In this document: piece by piece, positions 10,797-22,193 of the stretch
Numbering within the stretch: the first letter of the stretch is position 1
How the letters are laid out: each line of letters starts with the position of its first letter
Origin: Conchocele bisecta
Lineage: Eukaryota > Mollusca > Bivalvia > Lucinida > Thyasiridae
DNA length: 64,000 bases
Reading direction: 5' to 3'
Assembly (NCBI GenBank): GCA_029237695.1
Contig: CM055279.1
Coordinates: 17,819,686-17,883,685 of the forward strand
The notes under the pieces: generated by a model
The model's database searches: none
Told to the model about the DNA's origin: nothing
What the model saw: only the letters and a program-made list of their open reading frames with translations
Translations under genes and position numbers: made by a program

Positions 10797-11201
10797 ATCA
10801 GGTAACCTGCCCTGTATTGACCGAATACGTACTGACTGATAACATATTGTTGTATCAGGCATTGACCTGATATCAACATCCGGTTACAACAAAGTGAAAA
10901 CTGACGTTCCATTGGTCGGTTGACGTCACGTGAGTGACGTCACCGAATGACGTCAGTGTAAGGACGCAACGTAAACAAGTCCTAGTTCTGTCCATAGATA
11001 ACGACGTCATCTGTGGTCATTTTCGAGCATAAAACGTTACCTGATAAATAGAATACCAGACTAGTGTATTTTGATATCAAGTTTATCAGGCTCGGCTCGG
11101 AAACGGTAGGAATTCCGAGGCAAGCCCCGGAATTCCTACGCGTTTCCTAGCCTTGCCTGATAAACTTGATATCAAAAGACACTAGCCTGGTATTCTCTAT
11201 A
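10797..11201. mobile_element. Family B composite foldback, copy 1
   Basis: Family B has two parts. The first is a body with its own inverted ends, ATCAGGTAAC and GTTACCTGAT. The second is a long palindrome that opens AAATAGAATACCAG and closes CTGGTATTCTCTATA, with GATATCAAGTTTATCAGG arms. Five copies are in the window. Confidence 0.7.
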
Positions 11202-11277
11202 TAACTGTCCATAGGTCAACGAAATGTATGCCATCACTGATGTGACGTCAGTATGTGTTATTAACCTTAACATTTCA

Positions 11278-11690
11278 TATGTTGCTGTGACTGGAGAAGC
11301 GGGGCTTACATGGATGCCATCTGCGACCAATGCTGTCCCAGATCAGCTTGCGCATCCGCACAGTCTTATCAATATCTGCACTGTAAAATTATGATAGTCT
11401 GTAAATTTCACATTAACATTTTCATGTAAACAATTATTGGGTATACATTTATTGAACATAGGCTGCCTATGCTCAATAAATGTAAATCCATCGATTGAAA
11501 TTTCCAGACGATCCTAAATTTGCTCTTGTGAAACGGGCCCCTGCACTGCTCGCCATTCCATCAATGAGACACCACCTATGCTCCTAGCAAGCCGTATCGC
11601 TCCTTATTATACTGCAATAGTGCCATAGGAGAGGAGATAAAATGGCCACAAATGAAATAACCCCATTTCTCCAGTCACAGCCACATTTTT
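11278..11690. mobile_element. Family L copy 5, interrupted by family F
   Basis: Both family L ends are present. Bases 11384-11540 are a family F piece flanked by the direct repeat CTGCACTG (11376-11383 and 11541-11548), and the uninterrupted word is seen in other family L copies. Confidence 0.6.
11384..11540. mobile_element. Family F, copy 3, with 8-bp target duplication
   Basis: It is flanked by CTGCACTG on both sides. The left arm is shorter than in other copies and the central dyad is partly deleted. An 8-bp duplication points to a hAT-type mover. Confidence 0.6.
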
Positions 11691-12196
11691 CGCTACAACT
11701 GCAAATGGATTTCCACTGAAATGTTCCTTTTGCAACCCTGACATACAAATCTACGCCACCCCGATTAAGAGCGAATCGATCCGAGAACGAATTGGCTAAT
11801 TACCAACATATCACACGACACGCATATTTTCCTGATCACGTGATGCGATGTGTACGTGTTCGCATTGTGACGTCACTGTTACTTCAATTTCAAGCCAATA
11901 CGGCGACTTACATGTGTTCAGCGTCTATCGGCCACGTGTCATTTCCTACCACATTCAAGACACCGGGTCTCGTGTTCTGCCATTATTATAGGTCAATGGC
12001 TACCTAGTTCAAGGGGTCACGGTCAGATGGCGACATATGTCGGAGAATATTAATATTGATAGTGCATACATTGTAGTTCGAACAATATTTTCCTGTCATC
12101 AAGAACATTCAATTAGCCCGTCAATTCAATTAAGACAGCCTATATGATTTTGTATCTGATAAGATGTGCGATTTTCCATGAACACTATTTACAAAA

Positions 12197-12321
12197 TGTA
12201 CGTTATTTTCGGTAGATTACGTCGAAAGTTGATGAAAATTTCATAGCAAATGCGGAATAGAATACCGCATTTGCTATGAAAATTAAGTCAGCTTTCGACG
12301 TAATTTATAGAAAATATCACA
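12197..12321. repeat. Family X palindrome, copy 2
   Basis: Arms TTACGTCGAAAGTTGATG and the inverse surround a CATAGCAAATGCGG stem with centre near 12258. Confidence 0.6.
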
Positions 12322-12474
12322 TTTATTTGTAAATATTTCTTCTTAGGTAACAAATTTGATGGCTGGTCTCATAGTTGGTTGACATATGTTGCATCTTCAG
12401 TTTCGCCGCTCTGTCCAATGATTGTTTCCTATTCATGGTTGTGTGTTATTGCTTCACGGGACAGCGTGGCTAAA

Positions 12475-12545
12475 TACAGTGGAACCTCTCTAAACCGGAC
12501 ACCAAGAACACCAAGAACACCAAGAACACACATGGGATCTTATTT
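12475..12545. mobile_element. Family A, left end only
   Basis: The TA-flanked family A end is followed by three copies of ACCAAGAAC and is then cut off by the family B sequence. Confidence 0.55.
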
Positions 12546-12768
12546 TTATATATATTGTCCATATAATACGACGTCATCTAATGTCATTTTCGAGCATAAA
12601 ACGTTACCTGATAAATAGAATACCAGGCTAGAGTATTTTGATATCAAGTTTATCAGGCTCGGCTCGGAAACCGTAGGAATTCCGAGGCAAGCCTCGGAAT
12701 TCCTACGCGTTTCCTAGCCTTGCCTGATAAACTTAATATCAAAAGACACTAGCCTGGTATTCTCTATA
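12546..12768. mobile_element. Family B, copy 2, lacking most of the body
   Basis: It begins inside the family B body and runs through the full palindrome to TATTCTCTATA. Confidence 0.65.
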
Positions 12769-12870
12769 TTGTACGACACTATTTTCCGTAAAGCCATCAT
12801 AGTTATAAATGACAGACGATAATAAGTTGCTGGAGGTCAATCGATGAGTCCAAATATAGGTAGACCAGGC

Positions 12871-13099
12871 GGCCGTTTCACTAAACTTCCTACGACTAAA
12901 ATGTTCGTAAGTGCAAAATTATGATAGTCTGTAAATTTCACATTAACAATGTTTTCTTGTAAATAATTGTTGGATTTACATTTATTGAGCATAGGCTGCA
13001 TATGCAGCCTATGCTCAATAAATGTAAATCCATCAATTGAAATTTGCAGAAGATTCTAAATTTGCGCTTACGAACATTTTAGTCGTAAGTTTAGTGAAA
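12871..13099. mobile_element. Family F, copy 4
   Basis: Full-length arms and central dyad, ending TTTAGTGAAA. Confidence 0.65.
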
Positions 13100-13100
13100 T

Positions 13101-13202
13101 AGGTATAAAAATTAATAAATTTATCTTAAAATTGAAAATTCTCCCTCAAAGTATACTTTGCTACTAAAGTATACTTTGCAATGTTGATGAAATAGGCTAC
13201 AG
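13101..13202. mobile_element. Family G, right end only
   Basis: Family G is bounded by GTAGCCTATTTCACCAACAT and its inverse and carries CAAAGTATACTTTG dyads. Only one end is present here, directly abutting family F. Confidence 0.55.
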
Positions 13203-13520
13203 GTGTATTATCATATAAGAGCCTCGTGTTAGTGCATACTAACTACATCATAACGTGCACGTGCATGCATGTCAATATAATAGTGTATCTTGGTGCGCAA
13301 AATAAACGTGTAGTATACCACAATGGTATCGAAGCGGGAGAATATCCATATGTTTGCTGCAGACCTTTTGTTTATTGTATCTGGTGGAGAGTTCGAACCT
13401 CACAAAACGCATTACTTTTGTTGATATCATTCTGTTCTTTTTATGACTGGTTGCTGGAGAAGGGAATAAGTGAAACGGCGAGGATTATCACTATTGCTGT
13501 ATGACCTCAATGTGACATGA

Positions 13521-14340
13521 TCGGAGAGAACATACTCCATATTCTTCATGTACACACATATGAAATGTGCATTTATTTATTAGTTTTCTTCAAAGTGAGA
13601 CTAACGTTCCACATGTAATCTATCTCATGCTTAGTTAATGTAATTTGTAAGAGCAACACACATAAGAAAGAAATATATAATAAAATATAAACAAATCAAA
13701 ATATAAGTGTATGTATTATATGTATGAAAAACTCAGATTCGAACTCACTACCTACGACATTGATATCCGTCCCTCTAACCCCTCGACTACATAAGAGTTG
13801 ATGATAAATCTCAAAATCAATATTGAAAAATAATACAGGCACGGGTATATTTACCTGTCTCACCTATTCTGTGTTTTGTTTATGACCGGTTTGTCTGTAA
13901 ACAAGTAGCAGGTTATCGTCTGCGGACTTTCTTTTTTTAAATCTAATTTTCTTGGTGTTCTTTTTGTCCAATTGCCTGCAAGTTTTTCTTAATACGATTT
14001 CCTGAGTACACTTGTATTTTTTACTTAGATGTACTACTGTCTGTTCCATGTCTTGTGACATTTGGCCATTAAACACATTAAATCTAAAAAAAATATAAAA
14101 GTACGTACTTTTCAAAATCTAACTTTTGTTTTCTTAGTTAACTCATTTTCAAGCTACATCGCCAGGTTTCGGAGTCAATTTCCAAAAATTTTCGTTTCAA
14201 GTTTGATCCTTCAGGATAAAAAAACGAATAGTTTTGGAAATTGACTCCCCATGTAATTTTAAATTCCCATATGTTAATCGTTTTTTCGCAATAAAATCAA
14301 TATTTAATGGAATTTCATCAAATTAATTTGTTTGGGGGAG
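13521..14340. repeat. Cleaner copy of window bases 1-820
   Basis: It continues without a gap into the rest of a family H element. That makes it likely to be the true locus, with 1-820 the redundant copy. Confidence 0.75.
13728..13800 (-). repeat. tRNA-derived SINE head, second copy
   Basis: Identical in layout to 203-275: A-box-like, B-box-like and short outer stem. Confidence 0.45.
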
Positions 14341-14443
14341 GGTGGCATTTTATTGATGAAAAATTGCTTTTAAATATGTTTTATATTTAATGTGTTTAAT
14401 AGCCAAATGTTCGTTGGCAGCAAAACGTGGAACAGACAGTAGT
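14031..14443. mobile_element. Family H, subfamily 2, full length
   Basis: The ends are TACTACTGTCTGTTCCA and ACAGACAGTAGTA. The arms contain GGAAATTGACTCC and AAACACATTAAAT words. Relatives are at 55074-55270 and 61556-61991. Confidence 0.65.
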
Positions 14444-15281
14444 AATGTTCTGTTTAATGTCCTTAGCAAAAGAGGATTTTTACCAGAGTTGACCCTGCAA
14501 TCAGATCTGTTAGATTATCACGTGACATATTAGTGGCTGGGGAAATGTGACATATGACTCTTGTGGCGACCAGTGTAAACCCAGTCCATATCATGATATA
14601 CGCGGTTCGCCATAAATTTTAACAGGCAGTATTTACATGTATGCAGAATTACAGCATACATGACTGAGACTAGATATTGTGGATTGTGTGTCGTTGTTGC
14701 ATAAACCGGCAGATGCAGTAGTCGACAATATGCAAATCTCGCGAGATAAGATGACTAGGCGATAACTCGAAAAAGAAAACAAGTGGTCCAGTCGGACTTC
14801 GAAGCATCGCACATCAACTGCAGCATTGTTTTCTGACTGCAAGACTACTTATGTCTGAGTTTGAGGAGCTGGACTGTCATATATAGCATAAGCAGCAGTT
14901 TATAGAGAGAACAAACATCTCATTCAGCTCCGAGCTTGAGGCAGAAAATTTTATTCTATGCTGGTGAAAAAAAAACACGTTCTGCCTTGGCGGTTAATCC
15001 TTCAGTTGTTACAAACAGATAAATAAAAAAATCACAAACAATGGAAATAACAAAAAATAATTTACATTAAACAATATAATTTGATATCAGTAAACAAGGG
15101 TATTTTATTATCCACCAACAGCGTGACTACATTTTAGGTCAAGTGTCATTTCATTTCTTTACCTTGTTTTCGAGTTCAAGTATCTCGGTCACCACGTGCT
15201 GTTTTTGGAATTTATCCAACAATTCAGTGTGATATGATACATGTAAATATGTCAGACTCTTGAATTACGGCCCTTGTTATG
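14444..15281. other. No gene recognised; one partial family L
   Basis: A partial family L lies at about 14531-14600. The rest shows nothing I can name. Confidence 0.35.
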
Positions 15282-15476
15282 CGCCGTTTTTCGCCGATGC
15301 TGATTTCGTAAATAAGTGATATTTACTACAGATGACGCTGAATGTTGACATAACATTCATAGCACATGCGGCATACAATTCTGCATACGCTCTGCAGTTT
15401 CTGTAAACTTTCAACGTCATTCACAGGAAAATCCAAATTATATTCAAAATAAATATCGGCGAAAAGCGACGACGCA
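15282..15476. repeat. Family X palindrome, copy 3
   Basis: The outer TTTTTCGCCGAT and ATCGGCGAAAA words pair. The inner arms are diverged. Confidence 0.5.
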
Positions 15477-15515
15477 AAAGAAGTGTTAATCCCAGAGACG
15501 GGCGGCATATAATTG

Positions 15516-15737
15516 TACATTGAAACCTCTCTAAACCGGACACCCTGGGAGGTCCCCAGGGTGTCCGGTTTAGAGAGGTTTCATCGTAGATCAGAAAGTT
15601 GATCATTCTGATCCATAGTTGTGTGTGCTATGTGATCACGAACAGACATTATCACCTGAGATAAATGACCAACAAACTCATCAAACAGAAGATCATATGT
15701 GTTTTGTTGGTGTCCGTTTTAGAGAGGTTCCACTGTA
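15516..15737. mobile_element. Family A, full-length copy
   Basis: TA-flanked ends with the left TIR folded back on itself (15516-15594). The internal CACCTGAGATAAATGACCAA is shared with the other copies. Confidence 0.7.
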
Positions 15738-15912
15738 ATACAACACGGGATTAATTTTCAGTTTCGAGGTCATGTTATCACCAAAGCACGCCGACAATAA
15801 ATACACATCAAATCAAACGAATTATTATATGAATAGAATAAATTATGACATACATACCTTGGTATCACGTTATACATGGCATTGGCAAAATAGATGTACT
15901 CTTCACAATACG

Positions 15913-16357
15913 CAAGGTATGATTTATGATCAAGTGGTTACAACAACAACAGCGAGTACTGAAACTTCCAGAAGCCCTCCGATTTAAAGTACTTATTATT
16001 TTATTTTGTCCGTATTTTGTAACGCATTTTGATGAAATATGGCGGATCAAACGCGTCTTGTTAAGCTGTATATCATGTATATGGTGGTTCGGTACTTTGG
16101 GCCAAACTTCTTTAATTGTTTGCGAATAATCGATTTCCGTGTCTACATACACGGAAATAGATTCGTCGCAAAAACGACATAAGTATGTGCCGGGACGACC
16201 AAATGCTGCTCATGGGAACGCGTTTGCTGCGCCATATTTCATCAAAATCCGTTGCATATAAAGGAAAATATCAAACAATACTTACTTTGGAGTGGGCGCG
16301 CTTTCAACACTTTCAGACATTGTTGTTGCTGTTGTAACTACGTGATTATGCACCTTG
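15913..16357. mobile_element. Family I TIR element, copy 1
   Basis: Family I ends are CAAGGTGCATGATCACGTGG and inverse, followed by CAACAACAAC/GTTGTTGTTG. The internal palindrome contains ATATGGCGCAGCAAACGCG and CGGAAATCGATTCTTCGC stems. The ORFs across the stems are artefacts of the dyad. Confidence 0.65.
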
Positions 16358-16434
16358 ATACTTTGAACGGCAATTATTTCACCGCATGTGTTACAACGTG
16401 TATACTATGATAATGTTTTATATAATAGTGGACT

Positions 16435-16642
16435 CTCTATAAACCGGACACCAAGAAACTTCTGTGATCTTATTTTTCTTGGGTTTCTTGGTCATTTATC
16501 TCAGGTGATAATGTATGTTCATGATCGCATAGCACAATATTATGGCTCAGAATTATCAAATGCCTGATTTACAGTGAGACCTCTCTAAACCAGATACCAT
16601 GGGGACCTCCCAGGGTGTCCGGTTTAGAGGGGTTTCATTGTA
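16435..16642. mobile_element. Family A, reverse orientation
   Basis: The same architecture as 15516-15737 read from the other side, with the folded TIR on the right at 16571-16642. Confidence 0.65.
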
Positions 16643-16806
16643 CTACGATAGTGTTTTATATACGTATCCCATATTGAATCCTTTTGATATATTCTGCTAT
16701 TTACTGTCGTGTATGCCATCTACGATGGGCCATATCATGGTATCAACAAAATGCATATTCTGTTCTATTCCGATTGTCCAGCACGAGTGCAGAATATTAT
16801 ACTATG

Positions 16807-17336
16807 CAGCGCTTCAGATAAGGAATTAGTAATTGAGTATTGTCACTCCACCATTTCTGAAGTAATTGAGTATTGTCACTCCACCATTTCTGAAGTAATT
16901 GAGTATTGTCACTCCACCATTTCTGAATTAATTGAGTATTGTCACTCCACCATTTCTGAAGTAATTGAGTATTGTCACTCCACCATTTCTGAAGCAATTG
17001 GGTATTTAAAAATTTTAATTGTGTAAAATAAAATCACACTACTGTTTACACACAGCAGACAGCAATTATTAAATAGTTTGCTTCGAAATGAAAACATGCT
17101 TTGGCATTTCATTAGAATTGTCTCCTTGGAGACAATTCTAATGAAATACCAAGATATGTTTTCATGGAACATAAGAAAAATATGCTATATTTGTGGTCTG
17201 TTTATTGTTTTCTGCAGCATGATAAAGGTACACAACATTTGCATTGCTTTTTGATACTCGCTACTTCTGATTTAAATTGGGTTTTGGCAATTTTAATTGG
17301 GTATTTAAGCAGATACGCAGATTATCTGGAGCTCTG
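16807..17336. mobile_element. Family N, copy 2, inverted, with expanded 33-bp array
   Basis: The ends are CAGCGCTTCAGATAA and ATTATCTGGAGCTCTG. It is collinear with the inverse of 3435-3815 except for a five-copy tandem array near the left end. Confidence 0.65.
16829..16993. repeat. 33-bp tandem repeat, five copies
   Basis: The unit begins GTAATTGAGTATTGTCACTC. There are five nearly identical units at exact 33-base spacing. Because 33 is a multiple of three the array is open in several frames, which explains the repetitive ORFs on both strands. Confidence 0.9.
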
Positions 17337-17571
17337 CTATAATCCCGCCGAGAAATATGCGTAGTTGGAACAAAGGGGGTAAATTCATAGTCATATTGCG
17401 ATAAATCAGGTTCTTCCCCTGTAATGATGACATGTGTAGTAAATTTAGGTAAGATACGCGTGCAATGCTTGTTTATGTCGCGTCGTGACCATGACGTCAT
17501 TCGGCACAGTCATGAACGTCATTCGCCCAAATAAATGATAGCAAATATATACCTTTGCACCACCATTGAAC

Positions 17572-17775
17572 CACAGGTTGAAGTAACGGACCGAGGTCTA
17601 TAAATACAGTAAATATGCCTAAAAGCATCAATAAATTAAGAAAAAAAATAAATAATTTACCCCCTCCATCTAATAATGTTTAGATGGAGGGGGTAAATTT
17701 TTTTTTATTCATTTATTGATGCTTTTAGGCATATTTAATGTATTTATAGACCTCGGTCCGTTACTTCAACCTGTG
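17572..17775. repeat. 204-bp near-perfect palindrome
   Basis: Arms of about 100 bases run from CACAGGTTGAAGTAACGG to a TTTACCCCCTCCATC stem with a loop near 17675. I see no second copy in the window. Confidence 0.8.
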
Positions 17776-17894
17776 CATTGAACGTGATACGTTGAATTTA
17801 TGTCTGGTAAGACTCAGTTGCATCCATTACTGTATGTACAGTTTATGACCTACTTTCACGTACGTGTACCTTATTATCATGATTTTGGTACGTA

Positions 17895-18243
17895 AATAGA
17901 GAATAGTAGGTTAGTGCCGTGAATGGGAAAAAATATCCGGCAAGGCTCAGGAATATGGGAAAAAATATCCGGCAAGGCTCAGGAATTTCTTTCTTTCTCA
18001 TCAGAAGTATATGTTGTGACCACTCATTTGAACCGTCTCGCCGAGACGGTTCAAATGAGTGGTCACAACATATACTTTGGTTCAGAAATAGGGAAAATAG
18101 ATAGAGAATAGTAGGTTATTGCCGTGAATGGGAACAAATATCTAGCAAGGCTCAGGAAACGGGATGGGCGAGGCTCTGCCGAGCACATCCCGTTTCCGTG
18201 ACGCGCCAGATATGTTTTCCCATTCACGGCACTACCTACTATT
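17895..18243. mobile_element. Family C palindromes (right half of T-C composite), copy 1
   Basis: The borders are TAGAGAATAGTAGGTTAGTG and the inverse. It contains two nested palindromes, one with GAACCGTCTCGCCGAGACGG as stem (about 18001-18060) and one with AAACGGGATG arms (about 18155-18200). Confidence 0.7.
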
Positions 18244-18246
18244 CTA

Positions 18247-18363
18247 TTTATCCCGTCAACACCTACAAATGGCTGTAAAACGCAAAAATAGTACTGACTG
18301 GATATCAAAAATGTTTCACGGCACCGTGTTTCACGGCACATACGCACTGTGTTGACGGGATAA
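18247..18363. mobile_element. Family T (left half of T-C composite), copy 1, inverted
   Basis: The ends are TTATCCCGTCAACAC and GTGTTGACGGGATAA. It is joined to family C through TAGAATAG, as at 35335-35640 and 58406-58687. Confidence 0.65.
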
Positions 18364-18436
18364 AAGTACGTACTCCACTAGTATGGGAGGGATATCCAAG
18401 CAGTTCGGAGGCAGATCTCATTTGAATATTTATTAC

Positions 18437-18782
18437 ACTACCGTCTGTGTCATGAAACAAGCAAACAATTTACGGCCACATAAACAATGAAAAAAAAAAC
18501 ATATTTTGTTTATTATATTAAATATTGACATAAGGTAAATTTTGAAAACGGTCCACTAATTCTGAAATTAGAATAATTTCCCCATCTTAAGTCCCCATAT
18601 ACACATCTTCACTCTGTCCGTTGAGATTTAACATAATAAAATCAATCTTGGACCAAATTTCACGAAATAAAAAGACGGCTCATTTTTAAATTTAATAGTA
18701 TCAAAATATTGTTTTTGCATTATAGAGACATGCACATGTATATCTGTAATATTTCGGCAGGTTTCGTGAAACAGACTGTAGT
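18437..18782. mobile_element. Family H, copy 3, diverged
   Basis: Recognisable arms (GGACCAAATTTCACGAAATA) and right end AAACAGACTGTAG. Confidence 0.55.
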
Positions 18783-18929
18783 GTATTGTGATTGTATTAC
18801 ATCGTGTTATCACACTGCCAATTTTATGCAATAAATATAATTCTGATCGGCTCTGTAATTAACCCCTTGTCGTCTCACAATGTTCCCCGATATTTATTTC
18901 GAAATCATATTTTTGCAACGGATATGACA

Positions 18930-19157
18930 TTTGTGGCTGTGATTGGAGAAATGGTGCTTATGGGATTTGTCGCCAGTGTAGCTCCTGGTCAAATATGTCA
19001 CACTCTAGCCGGATGATGATATTGTTTGTTAGAAGAAAGACAGGTGTTGCAGTGACGGAACGGCGAACAGTGCAGATCCTGCTTAGACTGTGCGTATGAT
19101 CTGGATCTACATTGGTCGCAATAACTGTGTGTCCCATTACCCCTGTCACAACAACAT
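18930..19157. mobile_element. Family L, copy 6
   Basis: Begins TTGTGGCTGTGATTGGAGAA. The right end is shortened. Confidence 0.55.
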
Positions 19158-19254
19158 ATCGGGGTTGTTCATTATATTTCTAGAAGATGGTTGTGCATTC
19201 AAATTGGGCCAGTTTATAGTCTCCAATAAAATACATACACCAATTGTAGGATAT

Positions 19255-19358
19255 TACAGTGAGGTCAACGTGTAAGTGCACACACGAACGAACACGACAG
19301 GTTGGTTCCAACCTGTCGTGTTCGTTCGTGCGTGCACTTACACGCTGACCCCAATGTA
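19255..19358. mobile_element. Family D hairpin, copy 2
   Basis: A perfect-arm hairpin like 9393-9496, with TA borders. Confidence 0.75.
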
Positions 19359-19398
19359 CGTCATCGCGCATTCAGTTTCACTCAACTGTGGTAAACCG

Positions 19399-19619
19399 GG
19401 GGCCTTTTCACTACACATCGTACGAATAAAATGTTCGTAAGTGCAAATTTTGAATCGTCTGGAAATTCAATTGATGGATTTACATTTATTTGTATGCTCA
19501 ATAAATGTAAACCCAGTAATTGTTTACAAAAAAAACAATGTTAATGTGAAATGTACAGACTATCATAATTTTACACTTACGAACAGTTAAGTCGTGCGAA
19601 GGTTAGTGAAACGGGTCCC
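19399..19619. mobile_element. Family F, copy 5
   Basis: Both ends are present. The central dyad is shortened to one TATGCTCAATAAATG half. Confidence 0.6.
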
Positions 19620-19796
19620 TGAGCCCCCACTAGAAATGTACATGTGCCATTTTCTGTTAAGTTATTTCTTGCGCAACAAAGACTCCCAATACCGATTTTA
19701 ATAAGTGTCTGTGACTGGAGAAATGGGGCTTATGGTTTTGCGGCCCGTGAAGATCCAGATCAGTCTGTGTACCCGTAGTCTGAAACAACGCACACT

Positions 19797-19903
19797 AATT
19801 CCAGCACGAAAATATTTACACAATTCCCTAACATTTGATTAACCCGTAGCAAGTCTCTGTCCAAAATTTATATCCCAGTAAACTCCCACGCCGAACTACT
19901 TTC
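19797..19903. repeat. Copy of 4715-4820
   Basis: Near-identical over about 105 bases. Each copy is followed at a distance by a GAATGGCC foldback (20374-20501 here). Confidence 0.7.
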
Positions 19904-20373
19904 CGTAACCGTGAAGCGCAGTTTGCCCGGCCTTACATGACCTTAGCTGTTGATAGGCCGTTAAACATCAATACAAAAAACCCAACAAACATCTGTTCAT
20001 CAACTCGCAATCAAGCAACTTGATTACCTGAGACTGAGCTGTAGCACAGCTCAGGCTCAGACAATCAATCTGCTTGATTTCAAGCACAATATATAAGTAT
20101 TTGGAAATAAAGAAAGTGACAAATGTTGGTAAGATTAGCGCAGGTCGTGCGGCGAGAGAGTTGAAGATCACACGATACCCCGTCCAGGAATCGTCAGTAA
20201 ACAGGAACAAGGTGGATAATTCATGAACATATTTTGAAAACAAAGTATGAAATTGTTGTCGAATCTTGTGTCCAAAACCGCGCTTTCTTAACTGTATTAT
20301 ACGCCATCTGCAAATTGCTATGGGAGTTTATCAGAAAACAAAACAAAGAAAACATGTTATTTAGAGAATATTA

Positions 20374-20501
20374 TAGGAAAGAATGGCCTTTTGTGGAATT
20401 TATCGGGGTATAAACTTAGAAAAGTCGCGGGAATACTGCTGCCAGTATTCCCGCGACTTTTCTAAGTTTATACCCCGATAAATTCCACAAAAAATGCATC
20501 T
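20374..20501. repeat. Long-arm foldback, second copy
   Basis: Arms of about 60 bp pair around CTGCTGCCAG near 20440. It is homologous to 4921-5072, with a shorter centre. Confidence 0.75.
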
Positions 20502-20754
20502 GCGTATGAATTTTTGTGGGCGGTGCTTATTTTATAACGACAGTGAGAGAGTGCACGAGTGATTACGGTGTATTATGTGTAAGATGCCAATTACGGGTGT
20601 TCTCTCACAGAGAATATAATAGCTTGAAATGTAACACAAAACGTTTTCCTATGCTCATCTGAGAACCGTACTTGGATCAACGTGTCATATTTAGACACGC
20701 CTTGTGATTTTGTACCTAAAACATTTGCGATATTTCTGGAGAAAAACATTAAAA

Positions 20755-20870
20755 CATTACTATATTTTCGTAAATGATGACAAAATTTGACGAAATTTTC
20801 ATAGCAAATTTGGAGATATACACCGCATTTGCTATGAAGATTTCTTCAACTTTGGAAATATGGGGATAGT
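20755..20870. repeat. Family X palindrome, copy 4
   Basis: A CATAGCAAATTTGG/CCGCATTTGCTATG stem with AAATTTGACGAAAT outer arm. Confidence 0.45.
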
Positions 20871-20884
20871 GATACAATATATCT

Positions 20885-21032
20885 GGGGCCCGTTTCACTA
20901 AACTTCGTACGACTAAAATGTTCGTAAGTACAAATTTAGGATCTTCTGGAAATTTGAAATAAAATGTACAGACTATCATAAATTTGCACTTACGAACATT
21001 TTAGTCGTACGAAGTTTAATGAAACGGCCCCA
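20885..21032. mobile_element. Family F, copy 6, centre deleted
   Basis: Both GGGGCCCGTTTCACTAAACT-type ends are intact, but the AGCATAGGCTGC dyad is gone. Confidence 0.65.
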
Positions 21033-21241
21033 GGTGCAGATGCATATCATATCCTATAAATGACACTTCGTCGACACATGATTGCCCTAACAATACGTTT
21101 AGCTACTTTTCTAGCTGTTTGTGCGGAATATTTCGTTCCTGATATCATTATACAAAGAACATTTTATCAGGAATTGTCGCTCGTCTTCTACAAAGTCTTC
21201 CTGATACAGTCTACAGAAACGTTGATCAGGACTATTACCTA

Positions 21242-21415
21242 TACAGTGGAACCTCTCTAAACCGGACACCATGGGTGTCCGGTTTAGAGACATACTTCTG
21301 TTCAATGCTTACATGAAGAGTCACTAACGGTATATATTTATAAATTACAGTGAAACCCATCAAAATTAAACAAACTTATTTTTCTAGGTGTCCGGTTTAG
21401 AGAGGTTTCACTGTA
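21242..21415. mobile_element. Family A, copy with folded left end
   Basis: A TA-flanked TIR at each end. The left TIR is folded onto its inverse around ACACCATGGGTGT. Confidence 0.7.
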
Positions 21416-21462
21416 TACAAGTGCTATTTCTCCAGTCACATCCCAATTTGTGTAAGCCCTGT

Positions 21463-21567
21463 TGTGTATGCATTGATAGAACCCACCTATCTGTGGGTAG
21501 TAGCGGACGAACGCGTAACAACATCTCCGAATGAATGTAGAACAGTAAACTACAGCTTAGCCTCTCA
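21463..21567 (-). pseudogene. Broken copy of last exon of the 46-58 kb monooxygenase gene
   Basis: It matches 46196-46298 at only a few differences over about 105 bases, including the intron end upstream. The acceptor AG has become AT (21531), and one extra base in the EMC codons shifts the frame, so the copy cannot be used as an exon. It lies 25 kb from its parent, at the edge of the LDLa exon array. The matching part includes the acceptor flank, so it arose by DNA duplication rather than from mRNA. Confidence 0.75.
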
Positions 21568-21688
21568 ATCCCTATTTTACCAACATCACCGCTTGCGCTA
21601 ACGTGACACAGCCCTTACCACGTTCGATTTGAATGTAGATTTGCGAACTCTGATTGCAGTGACAAGTAACTTTACTCATCATTTACCA

Positions 21689-22119
21689 CAAGGTGCATGA
21701 TCACGTGGTTATAACAACAACAACAACAGTGGCTGAAAGTGTTAAAATCTTGAAAGTATTATTTGATATTTTCGTTAATATGAAACGGAATTTGATGAAA
21801 TATGCCGCAGCAAACGCGTCTTCATGAGCTGCTTTTGGTGGTCCAGGGAGTTTGGCACAGACTTATGTGGTTTTTGCGAAGAATCGATTTCCGTGCCTCA
21901 GACACGGAAATCGATTCTTCGCAAAAACGACAGACGTTTGGGCCAAAATACAGAGACCACCAAATGCAGCTTCACAAGACGCGTTTGATGCGCCATATTT
22001 CATCAAAATCCGTTATACGTAATAAGGACACTATAAAATAATACGTACTTTGAATCAGAAGGATTCTGGACATTTCAGTACTTGTTGTTGTTGTTAGTAC
22101 CACGTGATCATACACCTTG
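21689..22119. mobile_element. Family I TIR element, copy 2
   Basis: Both CAAGGTG...CACCTTG ends are present around the large internal stem. It abuts the first LDLa unit. Confidence 0.65.
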
Positions 22120-22193
22120 TACCATATCCGATTTGAATGGAGACTTGCCATATGTGATCGCAGTGGTAACTGGTAACGTCACACAGCCCTTAC

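Noticed and set aside
13375..13405. GAGTTCGAACCTC as a tRNA B box
   Set aside because: No A box or cloverleaf upstream.
16829..16993. CRISPR-like spacing of 33-bp repeats
   Set aside because: The units are contiguous with no spacers, and the DNA is eukaryotic.
16709..17026. Repetitive 105-codon ORF (and its minus-strand mirror)
   Set aside because: Created by the 33-bp tandem array, whose unit is a multiple of three.
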